A DNA stretch of 64,000 nucleotides from Bradyrhizobium manausense (GTDB lineage Bacteria > Pseudomonadota > Alphaproteobacteria > Rhizobiales > Xanthobacteraceae), in NCBI RefSeq assembly GCF_018129685.1, contig NZ_JAFCLG010000006.1, forward strand, positions 62,001 to 126,000, in the 5' to 3' direction. Shown piece by piece: positions 1 to 8,658 of this stretch (the first letter of the stretch is position 1; each line of letters begins with the position of its first letter). A model generated the notes under the pieces. The model had not been told where the DNA came from and made no database searches. It saw only the letters and a list, made by a program, of their open reading frames with translations. A program made the position numbers and the translations under genes.

Positions 1-300
1 CTGGTGCTTGCGGGCGAAATCCATCACCTGCGTCACCTTCGTCTCTGCAATCTCATAGGTGAACACGCCGCACTCTCCGATACCGTGATGGTGGACATGC
101 AGCATGATCTTGGTCGCGGCCTCGACGTCCTTCTGGAAGAATTTCTCCAGCACGTGGACGACGAATTCCATCGGAGTGTAGTCGTCGTTGAGGATCAGCA
201 CACGATAAAGGTTCGGCCGCTTGGTCTTCGGCTTGACCTTGGTGATGACAGACGTGTTGGGACCCGCCGGGCCGCCCGAACGGTTCTCGTCATTGCTCAT
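1..300 (-). CDS. clpS: ATP-dependent Clp protease adaptor ClpS (3' end outside window)
   Basis: ClpS is the small adaptor that hands N-end-rule substrates to ClpA and modulates ClpAP in the cytoplasm. About 100 residues are visible. A flexible N-terminal tail of about 25 residues is followed by the family core, including [11 protein letters not shown] (the substrate-pocket strand) and the later [21 protein letters not shown]-type block, shown here only in part. The ATG is at 298-300, beginning [10 protein letters not shown]. The family is usually about 100-110 residues, so only the last few residues are missing. clpA would be expected just beyond the window edge. Identity is certain; only the C-terminus is unseen. 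Confidence 0.96.
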   Translation of the reverse strand, partial: MSNDENRSGGPAGPNTSVITKVKPKTKRPNLYRVLILNDDYTPMEFVVHVLEKFFQKDVEAATKIMLHVHHHGIGECGVFTYEIAETKVTQVMDFARKHQ

Positions 301-371
301 CCGGGGAGCGTGGGCGGCGGACGCCGCGGAAAGGTCAAGTCTGGAAGTCAGTTGCGGCATGGCTCAGGCGT

Positions 372-593
372 TCAAATTCCCCACGGAAGCGTATGACGAC
401 TTGCCACGCGGCCCCGCACACGGAAGCTCCGCGCTGGCGCGCCGGCTTTTTGGATCGCCGCCTCCAGCCCGTCCGGCCTAACCGGATCGGCTGCAAGGAA
501 TATGGGCCTGCCATCGGCTAGCCGCAAGCGTGCAAAGGTCCAGCCGATGCGGCCGCAACGATCCCGATTCCCGGTCCGGGCGATCCTGGACAA
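372..593 (-). CDS. possible small protein, unrecognised
   Basis: A 73-codon frame lies upstream of clpS on the same strand, with ATG at 591-593 and TGA at 372-374. The product would be basic and arginine-rich, with no motif I recognise. It is the only candidate gene in the 484-base interval 301-784; the rest (594-784) shows no clear promoter, hairpin or RNA. Codon use is only moderately biased to G/C at third positions, so it could be a chance frame. Confidence 0.25.
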   Translation of the reverse strand: MSRIARTGNRDRCGRIGWTFARLRLADGRPIFLAADPVRPDGLEAAIQKAGAPARSFRVRGRVASRHTLPWGI

Positions 594-784
594 GGTTAAT
601 CAATCCGAACCGATTTGACAAAAATTTCCCGCTGGCCGTTCAGAGGGTGTTGACCAGGAACCCGACGCCGACATGACCCGCGGCGTTCTGGAGCAGGATT
701 CTCCCGTTTTTCTACGGGCCTGGTTTACCCGTCTTTCAAGGCCTTGGCGCAAAATAGGGCAAAACCACAGACCCCGGAATCGTC

Positions 785-2167
785 ATGTTTCGCCTGCCCG
801 TCGTCAGCCGCATGGGTCGACAGTTCACCCGTTTCGCGAGGGCGGAGCAAGGCAATATCGCCATGATCTTCGCCATCAGCCTGGTGCCTGTTCTCGGCTT
901 CATGGGCGCCGCGATAGATTACAGCCGCGCCGTCCAGGCCCGCACCCAGATGCAGGCAGCGCTGGATTCCACCGCGCTGATGCTCTCCAAGGATTTGTCG
1001 TCGGGCGTCATCACGACGTCGCAGATCAACTCCAAGGCGCAGAGCTATTTCAACGGCCTGTACACCAATACGAGCACCCAGTCGCTGGCCGTCTCGGCGA
1101 GCTATACGGCTGCAAGCAGCTCTGCCAATGCGTCGGTCCAGGTCACGGGATCCGGATCGATTCCCACAGAGTTCACGAAAATCATCGGATTTCCGAATCT
1201 CGGCTTCAGTGCGAGCTCAACCAGCACCTGGGGAGCCAGCCTGCTGCGCGTTGCGCTGGTGCTCGATAACACCGGTTCGATGGGGCAATACAACAAGCTG
1301 ACGTCAATGCAGAGCGCGGCCAAGAGCCTGGTCACCCAATTGTCCAACCTCGCCGTGAACGCTGGTGACGTCTATATTTCCATCGTTCCCTTCGAGATCG
1401 ATGTCAATGTCGGCACGTCCAATGTCGGCGCGAGCTGGCTGCGTTGGGATCAATGGGATCCGAAGAACTATTCCAATGCAGCCACTCCGTGGCAGACCTA
1501 TTGCAGTGGCGGCTACTGGATGACCATGGCCCAATGCAAAGGCCATGGCTACAATTGGGGTCATACGCCATCCGGCAGCACGTCGCAGTGGAACGGCTGC
1601 GTGACCGATCGGGACCAGAGCTACGACGTCTCGTCCACCGCGCCCACCTCGGTCGCGACCTATTTCTACGCCGACCAGGACCAGTCGTGCCCGACGGCGC
1701 AGATTCTGCCGCTGACCTACAATTGGACTGCGGTAAACAACACGATCAATGCCATGACGGCCCAAGGCGCGACCAACCAGACCATCGGGCTGCAGTGGGG
1801 CTGGCTCTCGCTGCTTCAGCAGGCACCGCTGAACGCGCCGGCGGAACCAGCTACCGGCAACACCTATCAGCACATCATCGTGCTGTTTACCGACGGCTTG
1901 AACACCGGCGACCGCTGGTACGGCGATTTCTCGAACACGAGCAGCCAGGTCGACTCGCGCATGAGCACCCTGTGCACCAACATCAAGAACTCGGGCGTGA
2001 CCATCTACACGGTTCAGATCGATACGGACGGCGCGGGCCAGTCTGCAGTCCTGCCGGGCTGCGCGAGCGACTCGAGCAAGTTCTTCATGCTGACGAGTTC
2101 GAGCCAGATCGCAGCCGCCTTCAACCAGATTGGCGTATCGATCTCCAAGCTCCACGTATCACGGTGA
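785..2167 (+). CDS. TadG-like pilus-assembly protein with von Willebrand factor A domain
   Basis: This 460-residue protein starts with a TadE/TadG-type segment: a short basic N-terminus, then AEQGNIAMIF and a hydrophobic helix (about residues 28-52) that would anchor it in the inner membrane. The rest is extracytoplasmic. A VWA domain begins near residue 155 with a MIDAS-like motif (DNTGSMG) and continues to the C-terminus, with VLFTDGLNTG as a later metal-site loop. Several tryptophan/cysteine-rich loops (about 225-300) interrupt it. TadG proteins belong to Flp/Tad pilus or surface-adhesion systems, but no other tad gene is nearby, so this is an orphan copy. The start is the first ATG of the frame; an in-frame ATG at 812 is an alternative. 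Confidence 0.85.
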   Translation: MFRLPVVSRMGRQFTRFARAEQGNIAMIFAISLVPVLGFMGAAIDYSRAVQARTQMQAALDSTALMLSKDLSSGVITTSQINSKAQSYFNGLYTNTSTQSLAVSASYTAASSSANASVQVTGSGSIPTEFTKIIGFPNLGFSASSTSTWGASLLRVALVLDNTGSMGQYNKLTSMQSAAKSLVTQLSNLAVNAGDVYISIVPFEIDVNVGTSNVGASWLRWDQWDPKNYSNAATPWQTYCSGGYWMTMAQCKGHGYNWGHTPSGSTSQWNGCVTDRDQSYDVSSTAPTSVATYFYADQDQSCPTAQILPLTYNWTAVNNTINAMTAQGATNQTIGLQWGWLSLLQQAPLNAPAEPATGNTYQHIIVLFTDGLNTGDRWYGDFSNTSSQVDSRMSTLCTNIKNSGVTIYTVQIDTDGAGQSAVLPGCASDSSKFFMLTSSSQIAAAFNQIGVSISKLHVSR

Positions 2168-2187
2168 CGCGGCGGAGCCTGCACAAA

Positions 2188-2216
2188 AAAAGCCCGACTG
2201 TTTCAGCCGGGCTTTT
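2188..2216. terminator. bidirectional Rho-independent terminator
   Basis: AAAAGCCCG at 2188-2196 pairs with CGGGCTTTT at 2208-2216, and a short CTG/CAG stem extends it inwards. A-rich and T-rich flanks provide a U-tract on both strands. It sits between the convergent TadG-like gene and phasin gene and should end both transcripts. Confidence 0.85.
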
Positions 2217-2237
2217 CGATTCCAGGAGTTCAGAGAA

Positions 2238-2576
2238 TTACTGAGCAGCCGGGGTGAACTTCGACACGACCGTCTCGACCGGCTTGAAAGCCTGCTTGGC
2301 AAGGTCGCTGTAGAGGCCGGCGATCTTCTGCGATTCCGCGACGAAGGTCTCGTAGGCGGAACGGGCGAAATCGGTCTGGGCTTCCATCGCCTTGTCCAGC
2401 GACTTCACGCCGGAAAGCTTCTCGACGAAGGACTTGGTGTCTTCAAAGGACTTCTTGGTGTAGTCGCCGTAGGCGCTGGCGATCGCCTGGAGGCCGTGCT
2501 GCACCGAGGTCGCGGAGGCAACGTATGTCTCGAAATGCTCTTTCCCGTAGTTCTGGAAGTCTTCAACCTTGAACAT
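2238..2576 (-). CDS. phasin (polyhydroxyalkanoate granule-associated protein)
   Basis: A 112-residue, helix-rich protein that would coat polyhydroxybutyrate granules. It begins MFKVEDFQNYGKEHFE and has the amphipathic phasin pattern throughout (repeated A/S/F spacing, few prolines until the C-terminal PVETVVSKFTPAAQ). The ATG at 2574-2576 is preferred over an upstream in-frame extension because it matches the usual phasin N-terminus and follows a purine-rich stretch. The upstream region holds two GTGC-N3-GCAC palindromes (separate entry), which fit control by a PHB-responsive repressor such as PhaR. Proximity to clpS is a known arrangement in bradyrhizobia. Confidence 0.9.
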   Translation of the reverse strand: MFKVEDFQNYGKEHFETYVASATSVQHGLQAIASAYGDYTKKSFEDTKSFVEKLSGVKSLDKAMEAQTDFARSAYETFVAESQKIAGLYSDLAKQAFKPVETVVSKFTPAAQ

Positions 2577-2963
2577 CTTGGAATCCTTTTCCCTGGCTCG
2601 TGTCCGGAAGCCCCGGCTCCCTGACTCTGCCCACAATTAGTGCAACGCACAAAAAAGTCAAGAATATTGTGCGACGCACAAAAATAGATGCAAGTCGCGG
2701 AGATTCCCGGGCTTTTCCGCAATGGTTCCTTAAGCTTTTGGAAACCGCACCCCCCTACCCTGATTCCCTGGACGGTTCACCTTCCGCAAACGGTCAAAAG
2801 CCGTTTGAGAACATCACCTTAGCCAGAACAGCGGCTCAGGCCCAACGTTCCCCGCACTGAGCACCAGCGGAGGGACAGCCTAAGCAGGTAATGATACCGG
2901 GTCCGCAGGGCACAATTTTGCCTCACGAGCCGGTGATCAAGTCACAAACGGGGACGGGGTTCC
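2577..2963. other. intergenic region between divergent phasin and D,D-carboxypeptidase genes
   Basis: No convincing gene is seen in these 387 bases. The part next to the phasin gene carries the paired palindromes listed separately. The remainder (about 2690-2963) is unremarkable apart from the purine-rich GGGGACGGGG just before the ATG at 2964, which can serve as ribosome-binding site. Confidence 0.6.
2640..2681. promoter_or_regulatory. two tandem GTGC-N3-GCAC palindromes, candidate PHB-regulator operator
   Basis: GTGCAACGCAC (2640-2650) and TTGTGCGACGCACAA (2667-2681) share the form GTGC-N3-GCAC. Their centres are 29 bases apart, close to three helical turns, and they lie 64-105 bases upstream of the phasin ATG. 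TGC/GCA-type palindromes are the known kind of target for PhaR in alphaproteobacteria. Binding by PhaR here is inferred. A similar palindrome occurs at 8808-8821. Confidence 0.55.
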
Positions 2964-4769
2964 ATGCTTCGTAACAACTGGTCTTCCTCGCGCTTGGCGC
3001 GGGTTGGCGTTTTCGGTCTTCTCACGGTCACCACTGCCGTCATCTTCACGACCAATGCTGCCGACGCACGGCACTATCGCCGTCACTATGCGCACCACCG
3101 GGTGCAGCGCGAAGCCTCCGAGAGTTCCAGTCCGAAATTCGCGTCGATCATCGTCGACGGCAATTCAGGCGCGGTGCTCCAGTCGACCAGCCCGGACGGG
3201 CTGCGTCATCCCGCCTCGCTTACCAAGATCATGACGCTCTATCTGCTGTTCGAGCGTCTGGAGTCCGGCAAGATGAAGCTCGACACCGAGTTGCCGGTGT
3301 CTCAGCATGCCGCCGACCAGGATCCGACCAAGCTCAATTTGCGCGCCGGCCAGACCATCCGCGTCGAGGACGCGATCAAGGGCCTCGTCACCCGCTCCGC
3401 CAACGACGCCGCTGTCGTGATCGCGGAAGCAATCGGCGGCGACGAGGACGATTTCGCCGCGATGATGACGCGCAAGGCGCGCGCTCTCGGAATGTCCAAG
3501 ACGGTCTATCGCAACGCCAACGGCCTTCCCAACGACGAGCAGGTCACGACAGCGCGCGACCAGGCCACGCTCGGCCGCGCCATCCAGGAGCGCTTCCCGC
3601 GCTACTATCGCTATTTCTCGACCACCACGTTCAGCTGGCGCGGAGAATCGATCCGCAACCACAATCACCTGCTCGGCAGCGTCGAAGGCGTCGACGGCAT
3701 CAAGACCGGCTACACCCGCGCCTCCGGCTTCAATCTCGTGACGTCGATGCGCCGTGGTAACCGCCACCTGATCGGCGTGGTGCTCGGCGGCCGCAGCGGC
3801 GGCTCGCGCGACGCCATCATGCGCAACCTGCTCGCCGAGAATCTCGAGAAGGGCGCGACCGTCCACACCGTTGCTGCGGTGACCGAACGCAATGGTGCCG
3901 ACGCCAGCACCGACGTCGCCGATGCGTCGGACACCCCTGCCCGTCCCACTCCGCAGGTCCAGGCCGCAGCCGCTCCGGCCCCCGAGGCAGCCGCGCCGCG
4001 TCCCGCCTCGCGCCTCTCCGCGCTTGCAGCGGCGACCGCAGCGATGCCGCCGGCTCAGGCCAAACCTGAAGCCAAGCCCATGGAGTCCAGGATCGAGCCC
4101 GCGCCGCTCACCAATGGCGTGATCTCGAGCCAGCCGCTCTCCCTCATTCCGGGATCGTCCGAACCGATGAGGCCGGTCCGGGTCAAGACGGTTCAGGTCA
4201 AGGCCGGCGCGGTCAAGGTCGCCTCCGCCGCCCCGGCACAGGTCGCACCGCAGGTCACCAACACGATTTCGCCTCGCACTGATGTCGCCGAGACCTCAGG
4301 CGCGGTCGTCGCCAGGGCAGACATCGTCAACAAGCCGGAGCAGGCTCGTGCCGAACTGCCGCAGCAGCCGGCTGGCTTCGGCACCGGCAACGGCGTCCTC
4401 GGCGTGCTGCCCGCCGCAACCGCCGCGGCCCCGGCCCCCGCCCCGGTCGCCAAGCTTGCCTCCGCCGATCCGGCAGCGCAGCCGATCCAGATGAGCGCCA
4501 CCGCCAAGCCCGCGGTCACCCATAGCGGCTGGATCGTCCAGGTCGGCGCGCTCGAGAGCGAAAGCGAAGCCCAGCAGCGCATCGAAGCCGCGCGCAGCTC
4601 GGCCCACGGCCTGCTCAGCAAGGCCGATCCGTTCACCGAGCCTGTCGTCGCCAGGGACAATCGCAAGCTCTACCGCGCCCGCTTCGCCGGGCTCGAGCGG
4701 GACCAGGCCGAAGCCGTCTGCAAGACGCTGAAGCGCGCTGATATCTCCTGCATGACCGTCCGCAACTGA
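2964..4769 (+). CDS. D-alanyl-D-alanine carboxypeptidase (DacF-type, PBP5/6 family) with C-terminal SPOR domain
   Basis: An exported penicillin-binding protein (601 residues) that trims the terminal D-Ala of peptidoglycan pentapeptides. An N-terminal hydrophobic segment (about 14-33) acts as signal or anchor. The peptidase S11 domain carries all three active-site motifs: SLTK (S85, K88), SAN (145-147) and KTG (247-249). A long Ala/Pro-rich linker (about 300-515) follows. The C-terminal 80 residues, starting SGWIVQVGALESES, form a SPOR domain, which binds denuded glycan at the division septum. This domain order is typical of rhizobial DacF-like enzymes. A strong terminator follows directly. 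Confidence 0.93.
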   Translation: MLRNNWSSSRLARVGVFGLLTVTTAVIFTTNAADARHYRRHYAHHRVQREASESSSPKFASIIVDGNSGAVLQSTSPDGLRHPASLTKIMTLYLLFERLESGKMKLDTELPVSQHAADQDPTKLNLRAGQTIRVEDAIKGLVTRSANDAAVVIAEAIGGDEDDFAAMMTRKARALGMSKTVYRNANGLPNDEQVTTARDQATLGRAIQERFPRYYRYFSTTTFSWRGESIRNHNHLLGSVEGVDGIKTGYTRASGFNLVTSMRRGNRHLIGVVLGGRSGGSRDAIMRNLLAENLEKGATVHTVAAVTERNGADASTDVADASDTPARPTPQVQAAAAPAPEAAAPRPASRLSALAAATAAMPPAQAKPEAKPMESRIEPAPLTNGVISSQPLSLIPGSSEPMRPVRVKTVQVKAGAVKVASAAPAQVAPQVTNTISPRTDVAETSGAVVARADIVNKPEQARAELPQQPAGFGTGNGVLGVLPAATAAAPAPAPVAKLASADPAAQPIQMSATAKPAVTHSGWIVQVGALESESEAQQRIEAARSSAHGLLSKADPFTEPVVARDNRKLYRARFAGLERDQAEAVCKTLKRADISCMTVRN

Positions 4770-4789
4770 TCGCCCTTGGCTTTCCGAAC

Positions 4790-4819
4790 AAAATGCCCGC
4801 GCCTTGCGCGGGCATTTTT
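4790..4819 (+). terminator. Rho-independent terminator
   Basis: AAAATGCCCGCG (4790-4801) pairs with CGCGGGCATTTT (4807-4818), giving a 12-bp stem with a tiny loop and T-rich 3' flank. It lies 20 bases after the carboxypeptidase stop. Confidence 0.9.
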
Positions 4820-4992
4820 GTTTTTGCGATGCGGCGGCGCTGGAAGCTGTTCTGCGACAACCTCTCGTCAAGAATTTACGGTTAAGACTTTCCTCAAGGG
4901 ATCGACCACGCCGACAAGGCGGGCATCGGGGCGACGGCAAACGGAGCAGGCGGAGCTGACGCGGTACGGGCGTTTGTGGCGTGGTGCCGGAG

Positions 4993-5718
4993 TTAGCCGT
5001 TATGCGTACGAAGCAGAGTATCCTTGGCCTCGTTTACCCGAGCAGCGAGATACGTCGAGCCCCCCTGGTCGGGATGCAGTTTCTTCATGAGGGACTTGTG
5101 CGCCCGACTGATGTCGTCGCGCCCCGCGCCCGGCTGCAGGCCAAGGATCTGATAGGCCTCCTCCGTCGTCATTTTACCGCTCGCCGACGTGCGGCGCTGC
5201 CTCCCTGCCGCGTCTCCCTGCGCGTTCTGACGCCAAGCGGGAAACCGGCGGTCCAGATAGCTTTCAAGTAAGGCCACGCTCTCGGCGTCAAACGCCGGGA
5301 CCATCGCCAGCAGGCCAGCCAGATCGAACTCGTCGAGACTGCGCCCGGCGTACGGCCCGGCGACGATCTCACCCGATAGCTGACCGGACTCGTGATCAAG
5401 CCGCATGTCCAGGAATTGCGAGCGGACGCGCGAGGCCTGACCGGACGCGCGCGTTGCACCACCGCCGAACAGGCTCCCAATATTCCCCAACCCGGCATTG
5501 GCCAGCGGCGCCCAGCCAAGCAATCCGGCCCCAAACAGTCCGAGCGGGATCGCCACCGCCAGTTCGCCCCGCAAGCCCGTGAAGGCGGCCACCGCAAGCG
5601 CGACGACGCCGCCCCCAACCTTGATGGCGCGTGCCAGCACAGCCGGATTGGCAGAGCGGAACATCTGCAGCAGCATATAAAGCGTGATAACGGCAACGAG
5701 GCCAGCGATCAGGGTCAT
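4993..5718 (-). CDS. membrane-anchored J-domain (DnaJ-type) protein
   Basis: A 241-residue protein with two N-terminal hydrophobic segments (about 1-20 and 35-75), a middle soluble region, and a C-terminal J domain of about 65 residues (EEAYQILGLQPGAGRDDISR onwards). The J domain contains the invariant HPD motif (KKLHPDQGG), so it should stimulate an Hsp70 such as DnaK. The architecture resembles TIM14/Pam18-like bacterial membrane J-proteins. The ATG at 5716-5718 gives the first membrane helix. The substrate is unknown. It is divergent from the TehA-like gene. Confidence 0.88.
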   Translation of the reverse strand: MTLIAGLVAVITLYMLLQMFRSANPAVLARAIKVGGGVVALAVAAFTGLRGELAVAIPLGLFGAGLLGWAPLANAGLGNIGSLFGGGATRASGQASRVRSQFLDMRLDHESGQLSGEIVAGPYAGRSLDEFDLAGLLAMVPAFDAESVALLESYLDRRFPAWRQNAQGDAAGRQRRTSASGKMTTEEAYQILGLQPGAGRDDISRAHKSLMKKLHPDQGGSTYLAARVNEAKDTLLRTHNG

Positions 5719-5886
5719 GGCGCGAATATAGTCGCGCCGTTGTCAAAAAGCATGGTGTCCTTCCCTCGGTCTACGATCGGACGGTGACACCAGCGCTTCT
5801 TTTGCGGATAAGCACTTCACCCAATCATTCCAGCTCTCTCTGCCGTGACGAAGGTCAGGAATGATGAGGAGGCTTTGGGGAAGACC

Positions 5887-6882
5887 ATGAGCATGGGATA
5901 CAAGCCACCGATCGTGCCGGCCGCCTTCTTCGGCATTGTCCTCGGCCTTGCAGGTCTCGGTAGTGCCTGGCGTGCCGCACACCAGGTCTGGCACCTGCCG
6001 GCGATCGTCGGCGAAATCATTCTTGCCCTCGCCTCGGTCGTCTGGGCGGTTCTGATTGCGCTGTTCGCGCTGCGCTGGATTTTTGCACGCGCCGAGTCGC
6101 TTCATGAAGCCCATCACCCGGTCCAGTGCTGCTTTATCGGCCTCGCCGGCGTCTCCACCATGCTGATCGCGCTCGCCGCGGAGCCCTATTCGCGTCTCGT
6201 CGCCCTCAGCCTCTTCGGGCTCGGCTCAGCCTTCACCCTCGGTTTCGCACTTTGGCGGACGGGACTATTGTGGCGCGGCAACCGCGATCACACTGCGACA
6301 ACGCCGGTCCTCTATTTGCCGACCGTTGCGGGCGGCTTCGTTACGGCCGGCGTCTCGGCGGCGCTCGGTTATCCCGATTGGGGGCAGCTCGCATTCGGTG
6401 TCGCACTGTTCTCCTGGTTCGCGATCGAGTCCGTTCTGCTGCATCGACTTTATATCGTCGAGACCCTTCCCATCGCACTTCGTCCGACGCTCGGCATTCA
6501 GCTCGCACCACCGGTGGTCGGCGCGGTCTCCTATCTCGCGATCAATGGCGGTGTCCCGGACATGTTCGCCCATGTCCTCGTCGGCTACGGGCTGATGATG
6601 GCGCTGCTGCTGCTTCGCCTGCTGCCCTGGATCATGGAGCAGCCGTTCTCGGTATCCTATTGGAGCTTCACCTTCGGCGCCACGGCGCTTGCGATCGCCC
6701 CGATCCGCATGGTCGGCCACGGCGACACCGGCGCGATTGCGCTGCTCGCGCCCTATCTGTTCGCGGTCGCCAATGTCGTAGTCGGACTGATCGCGCTCGG
6801 CACGTTGCGTCTGATCATACAAGGACGCTTGCTGCCGCCGCCCGTCGCGGCACCGTCTCCGCCGCAGGCAGCACCAGCCTGA
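5887..6882 (+). CDS. TehA/SLAC1-family membrane channel-like protein
   Basis: A hydrophobic protein of about 331 residues with roughly ten transmembrane helices, from PPIVPAAFFGIVLGLAGLG to the C-terminal proline-rich tail. It matches the tellurite-resistance/dicarboxylate (TDT) family that includes E. coli TehA (about 330 residues) and plant SLAC1 anion channels. The conserved early FFGI.LGLAGLG helix and mid-protein FxWFAIESVL helix are visible. The ATG at 5887, preceded by GAGGAGG, gives the family's usual length; a GTG at 5845 would add 14 residues. The transported anion cannot be told from sequence. Confidence 0.85.
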   Translation: MSMGYKPPIVPAAFFGIVLGLAGLGSAWRAAHQVWHLPAIVGEIILALASVVWAVLIALFALRWIFARAESLHEAHHPVQCCFIGLAGVSTMLIALAAEPYSRLVALSLFGLGSAFTLGFALWRTGLLWRGNRDHTATTPVLYLPTVAGGFVTAGVSAALGYPDWGQLAFGVALFSWFAIESVLLHRLYIVETLPIALRPTLGIQLAPPVVGAVSYLAINGGVPDMFAHVLVGYGLMMALLLLRLLPWIMEQPFSVSYWSFTFGATALAIAPIRMVGHGDTGAIALLAPYLFAVANVVVGLIALGTLRLIIQGRLLPPPVAAPSPPQAAPA

Positions 6883-6888
6883 CTGCTG

Positions 6889-7644
6889 CTACTTCATCTG
6901 CCCGATCAGCTGCGCCGCGCCGCTCGCTGTCTTCGCCAGTTTCAGCAATGCCTCGCGGCCGCCGGCTGCATAAGCCGCAGCCGCCCGCAACAGCGCGCGC
7001 AACTGCGCCGCCGCGCCCGGATCGAACCTGCACCAGGCGCCGCCGGTCAGGCGCGCGATCTCGCGAAACGCCTGTTCGGCGACCGCGTCATGGCCTTCCT
7101 GAAACAGGAACACCGGCACCCTCAGCATCCCAAGCTCGCCGGCCCTGGCGCAGAGCGCGTCGACCTTCTCCTCCATGGCATCGCCGACGAACACCACGGC
7201 ACGCACACCCGATGCGACCGCCTCGCGACGCGCGTCGGAGAGCACCCTGCCGATCTGGGTGTCGCCGCCGCGGCAATCGATCTTGCTCATCAACGTCGCA
7301 AGTTTGCCGCTGTCGGAAATCCACCCCGTGGCGCGGCATTCGTTGTAGCCCCGATAGTAGACAAGGCGGATGTCGAGGCTGCCCAGAGCCGCGGCCTCGC
7401 GAAACATGTCCGCCTGAAGCGTGCAGGCCATGTCCCAGGTCGGTTGCCTGCTCATCGTTGCATCGAGCGCGAAAATCAGCCGGCTCTTCGCGCCGGGTGC
7501 ATGCGGCGAGAGCGCATGTGCTTTGGCGACGAAGGCAGCGACGTCCTCCGACGTCGAGGTCTTTGCCAGGGGCAACGCGCCGTCGTCATCGGCCTTCGCC
7601 GACAGGGCGTCGCCATGACGCAATTTGGTGGGATCGTCGGGCAT
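6889..7644 (-). CDS. VWA domain-containing protein
   Basis: A 251-residue cytoplasmic-looking protein with no signal peptide. A von Willebrand A domain starts near residue 55. Its metal site appears intact though variant: DATMS (in place of DxSxS), GGDTQIG for the threonine, and FVGDAMEE for the third loop. The C-terminal 40 residues are Ala-rich. In rhizobia such VWA genes commonly lie next to a J-domain gene, as here with the TehA-like gene between, so a shared protein-assembly role is possible but unproven. It is convergent with the TehA-like gene (6-base gap). Confidence 0.82.
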   Translation of the reverse strand: MPDDPTKLRHGDALSAKADDDGALPLAKTSTSEDVAAFVAKAHALSPHAPGAKSRLIFALDATMSRQPTWDMACTLQADMFREAAALGSLDIRLVYYRGYNECRATGWISDSGKLATLMSKIDCRGGDTQIGRVLSDARREAVASGVRAVVFVGDAMEEKVDALCARAGELGMLRVPVFLFQEGHDAVAEQAFREIARLTGGAWCRFDPGAAAQLRALLRAAAAYAAGGREALLKLAKTASGAAQLIGQMK

Positions 7645-7712
7645 CGGTGATCCGTAATCGCACTTGGCCTGAAGCCATCAATGTGGAGAGCATGCCCTGC
7701 CCGGTCAATGTG

Positions 7713-7748
7713 CAAAGCCTCCGCAGGCCGGGGCCTGCGGAGGCTTTG
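7713..7748 (-). terminator. perfect 17-bp inverted repeat, likely terminator
   Basis: CAAAGCCTCCGCAGGCC (7713-7729) is followed after two bases by its exact reverse complement (7732-7748). It lies about 50 bases after the hydrolase stop on the minus strand. The T-run following on that strand is short, so termination is likely but not certain. Confidence 0.7.
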
Positions 7749-7759
7749 AAACGCGTGTC

Positions 7760-7804
7760 TTCTCAGATCAGCCGTTCTAAGATCAGCTATTCTAAGATCA
7801 GCCC
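7760..7804 (-). repeat. three tandem 15-bp units at the 3' end of the hydrolase gene
   Basis: Three 15-base units (7760-7774, 7775-7789, 7790-7804) share the core AGATCAGC; two are TTCTAAGATCAGC and one TTCTCAGATCAGC. Because the unit is a multiple of three, each copy places another TGA in the hydrolase frame after the true stop at 7798-7800. It looks like a recent slippage triplication spanning the stop codon. Confidence 0.75.
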
Positions 7805-8658
7805 TTGGCCGGCGCCATCAGAGCAACCGGGCCGGGCTCCAGGATCTTTGGCGGAGCGGAACGGGTGTCGACCGGCGCGAGCGCACTGTCACTGTCGTTC
7901 AGGAACTTATCGAGCATGCCCTGGATCGAGTTCTTGGCATCGTCGGGACCGGTGTCGCGCATGTCGTTATGCTGGAATTCGGTCTTCACAACCTTAATAC
8001 CGGCCTTCTCGCACTCTTCGTCGGTCGGGATCACGCCCGGATCAGTCTTGAACTCCGGATCCTTGGAGCGGAACGACAGAATCTTGAACTTGCCGGCGGT
8101 CACGAAGGGCACGCGGAGATTGTCCAGTGTAACGACCTTCTTGACCTCATCCGGATACTGCTTGGCGAAATACATCGTGATGTCGCCACCCATGGAATGG
8201 CCGACCATCGTCACTCTGTCGTAATCAGCGTTGGGCTGAACCTTCTTCATCTCCTGCATCGCCAGATGGATGTTGGCGACGCCGCGCAGGATCTGCGGCA
8301 GACGGCCGACATAGAGCTCACCGGGCTTGGTCACCATCGGGGGATCGGTCGGCAAATCATGCTGCGGGCTCACGACGAGATAACCGCGCGCTGCGAAAAT
8401 GTTGGCAAGAAAGCCGTATTCGGTGTTCTTGACGGTGTTGCCGTGATTGATCACCGCAACCGGAAGCGTGATCATGCCGGCATTGGCCTGCATTTCCTTG
8501 TCGCGGCGGATCGCGATGTCGACAGGCACGGGACGGTTGTCGCGCGAAGGGTCGTAGAATGTGATGGTCTCGTGCTTGATGGCCCACTTGCTCGCCGTGA
8601 AATAGGCGACGCCGAAGAGGGCTCCGACCGAAACCAGAACGGCAATTCCACGCTTCAT
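7798..8658 (-). CDS. exported alpha/beta hydrolase
   Basis: A 286-residue protein with an N-terminal hydrophobic signal or anchor (RGIAVLVSVGALFGVAYFTA), so it acts in the periplasm or at the membrane. The alpha/beta-hydrolase fold is shown by the oxyanion-region HGN (VAVINHGNTVKN), the nucleophile elbow GHSMGG, and a late His in FQHNDM. It resembles the dienelactone hydrolase/platelet-activating-factor acetylhydrolase-like group, but the substrate is not evident. The C-terminal 25 residues are Pro/Ala-rich. A palindrome like those in front of the phasin gene lies about 150 bases upstream, which raises a possible link to PHB metabolism. Confidence 0.82.
   Translation of the reverse strand: MKRGIAVLVSVGALFGVAYFTASKWAIKHETITFYDPSRDNRPVPVDIAIRRDKEMQANAGMITLPVAVINHGNTVKNTEYGFLANIFAARGYLVVSPQHDLPTDPPMVTKPGELYVGRLPQILRGVANIHLAMQEMKKVQPNADYDRVTMVGHSMGGDITMYFAKQYPDEVKKVVTLDNLRVPFVTAGKFKILSFRSKDPEFKTDPGVIPTDEECEKAGIKVVKTEFQHNDMRDTGPDDAKNSIQGMLDKFLNDSDSALAPVDTRSAPPKILEPGPVALMAPAKG

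Noticed and set aside
6126-7997. 623-codon Arg-rich frame on the plus strand
   Set aside because: It is a shadow of the TehA-like gene, the VWA gene and part of the hydrolase gene. The Arg/Pro/Ala-rich composition is typical of frameshifted high-G+C DNA.
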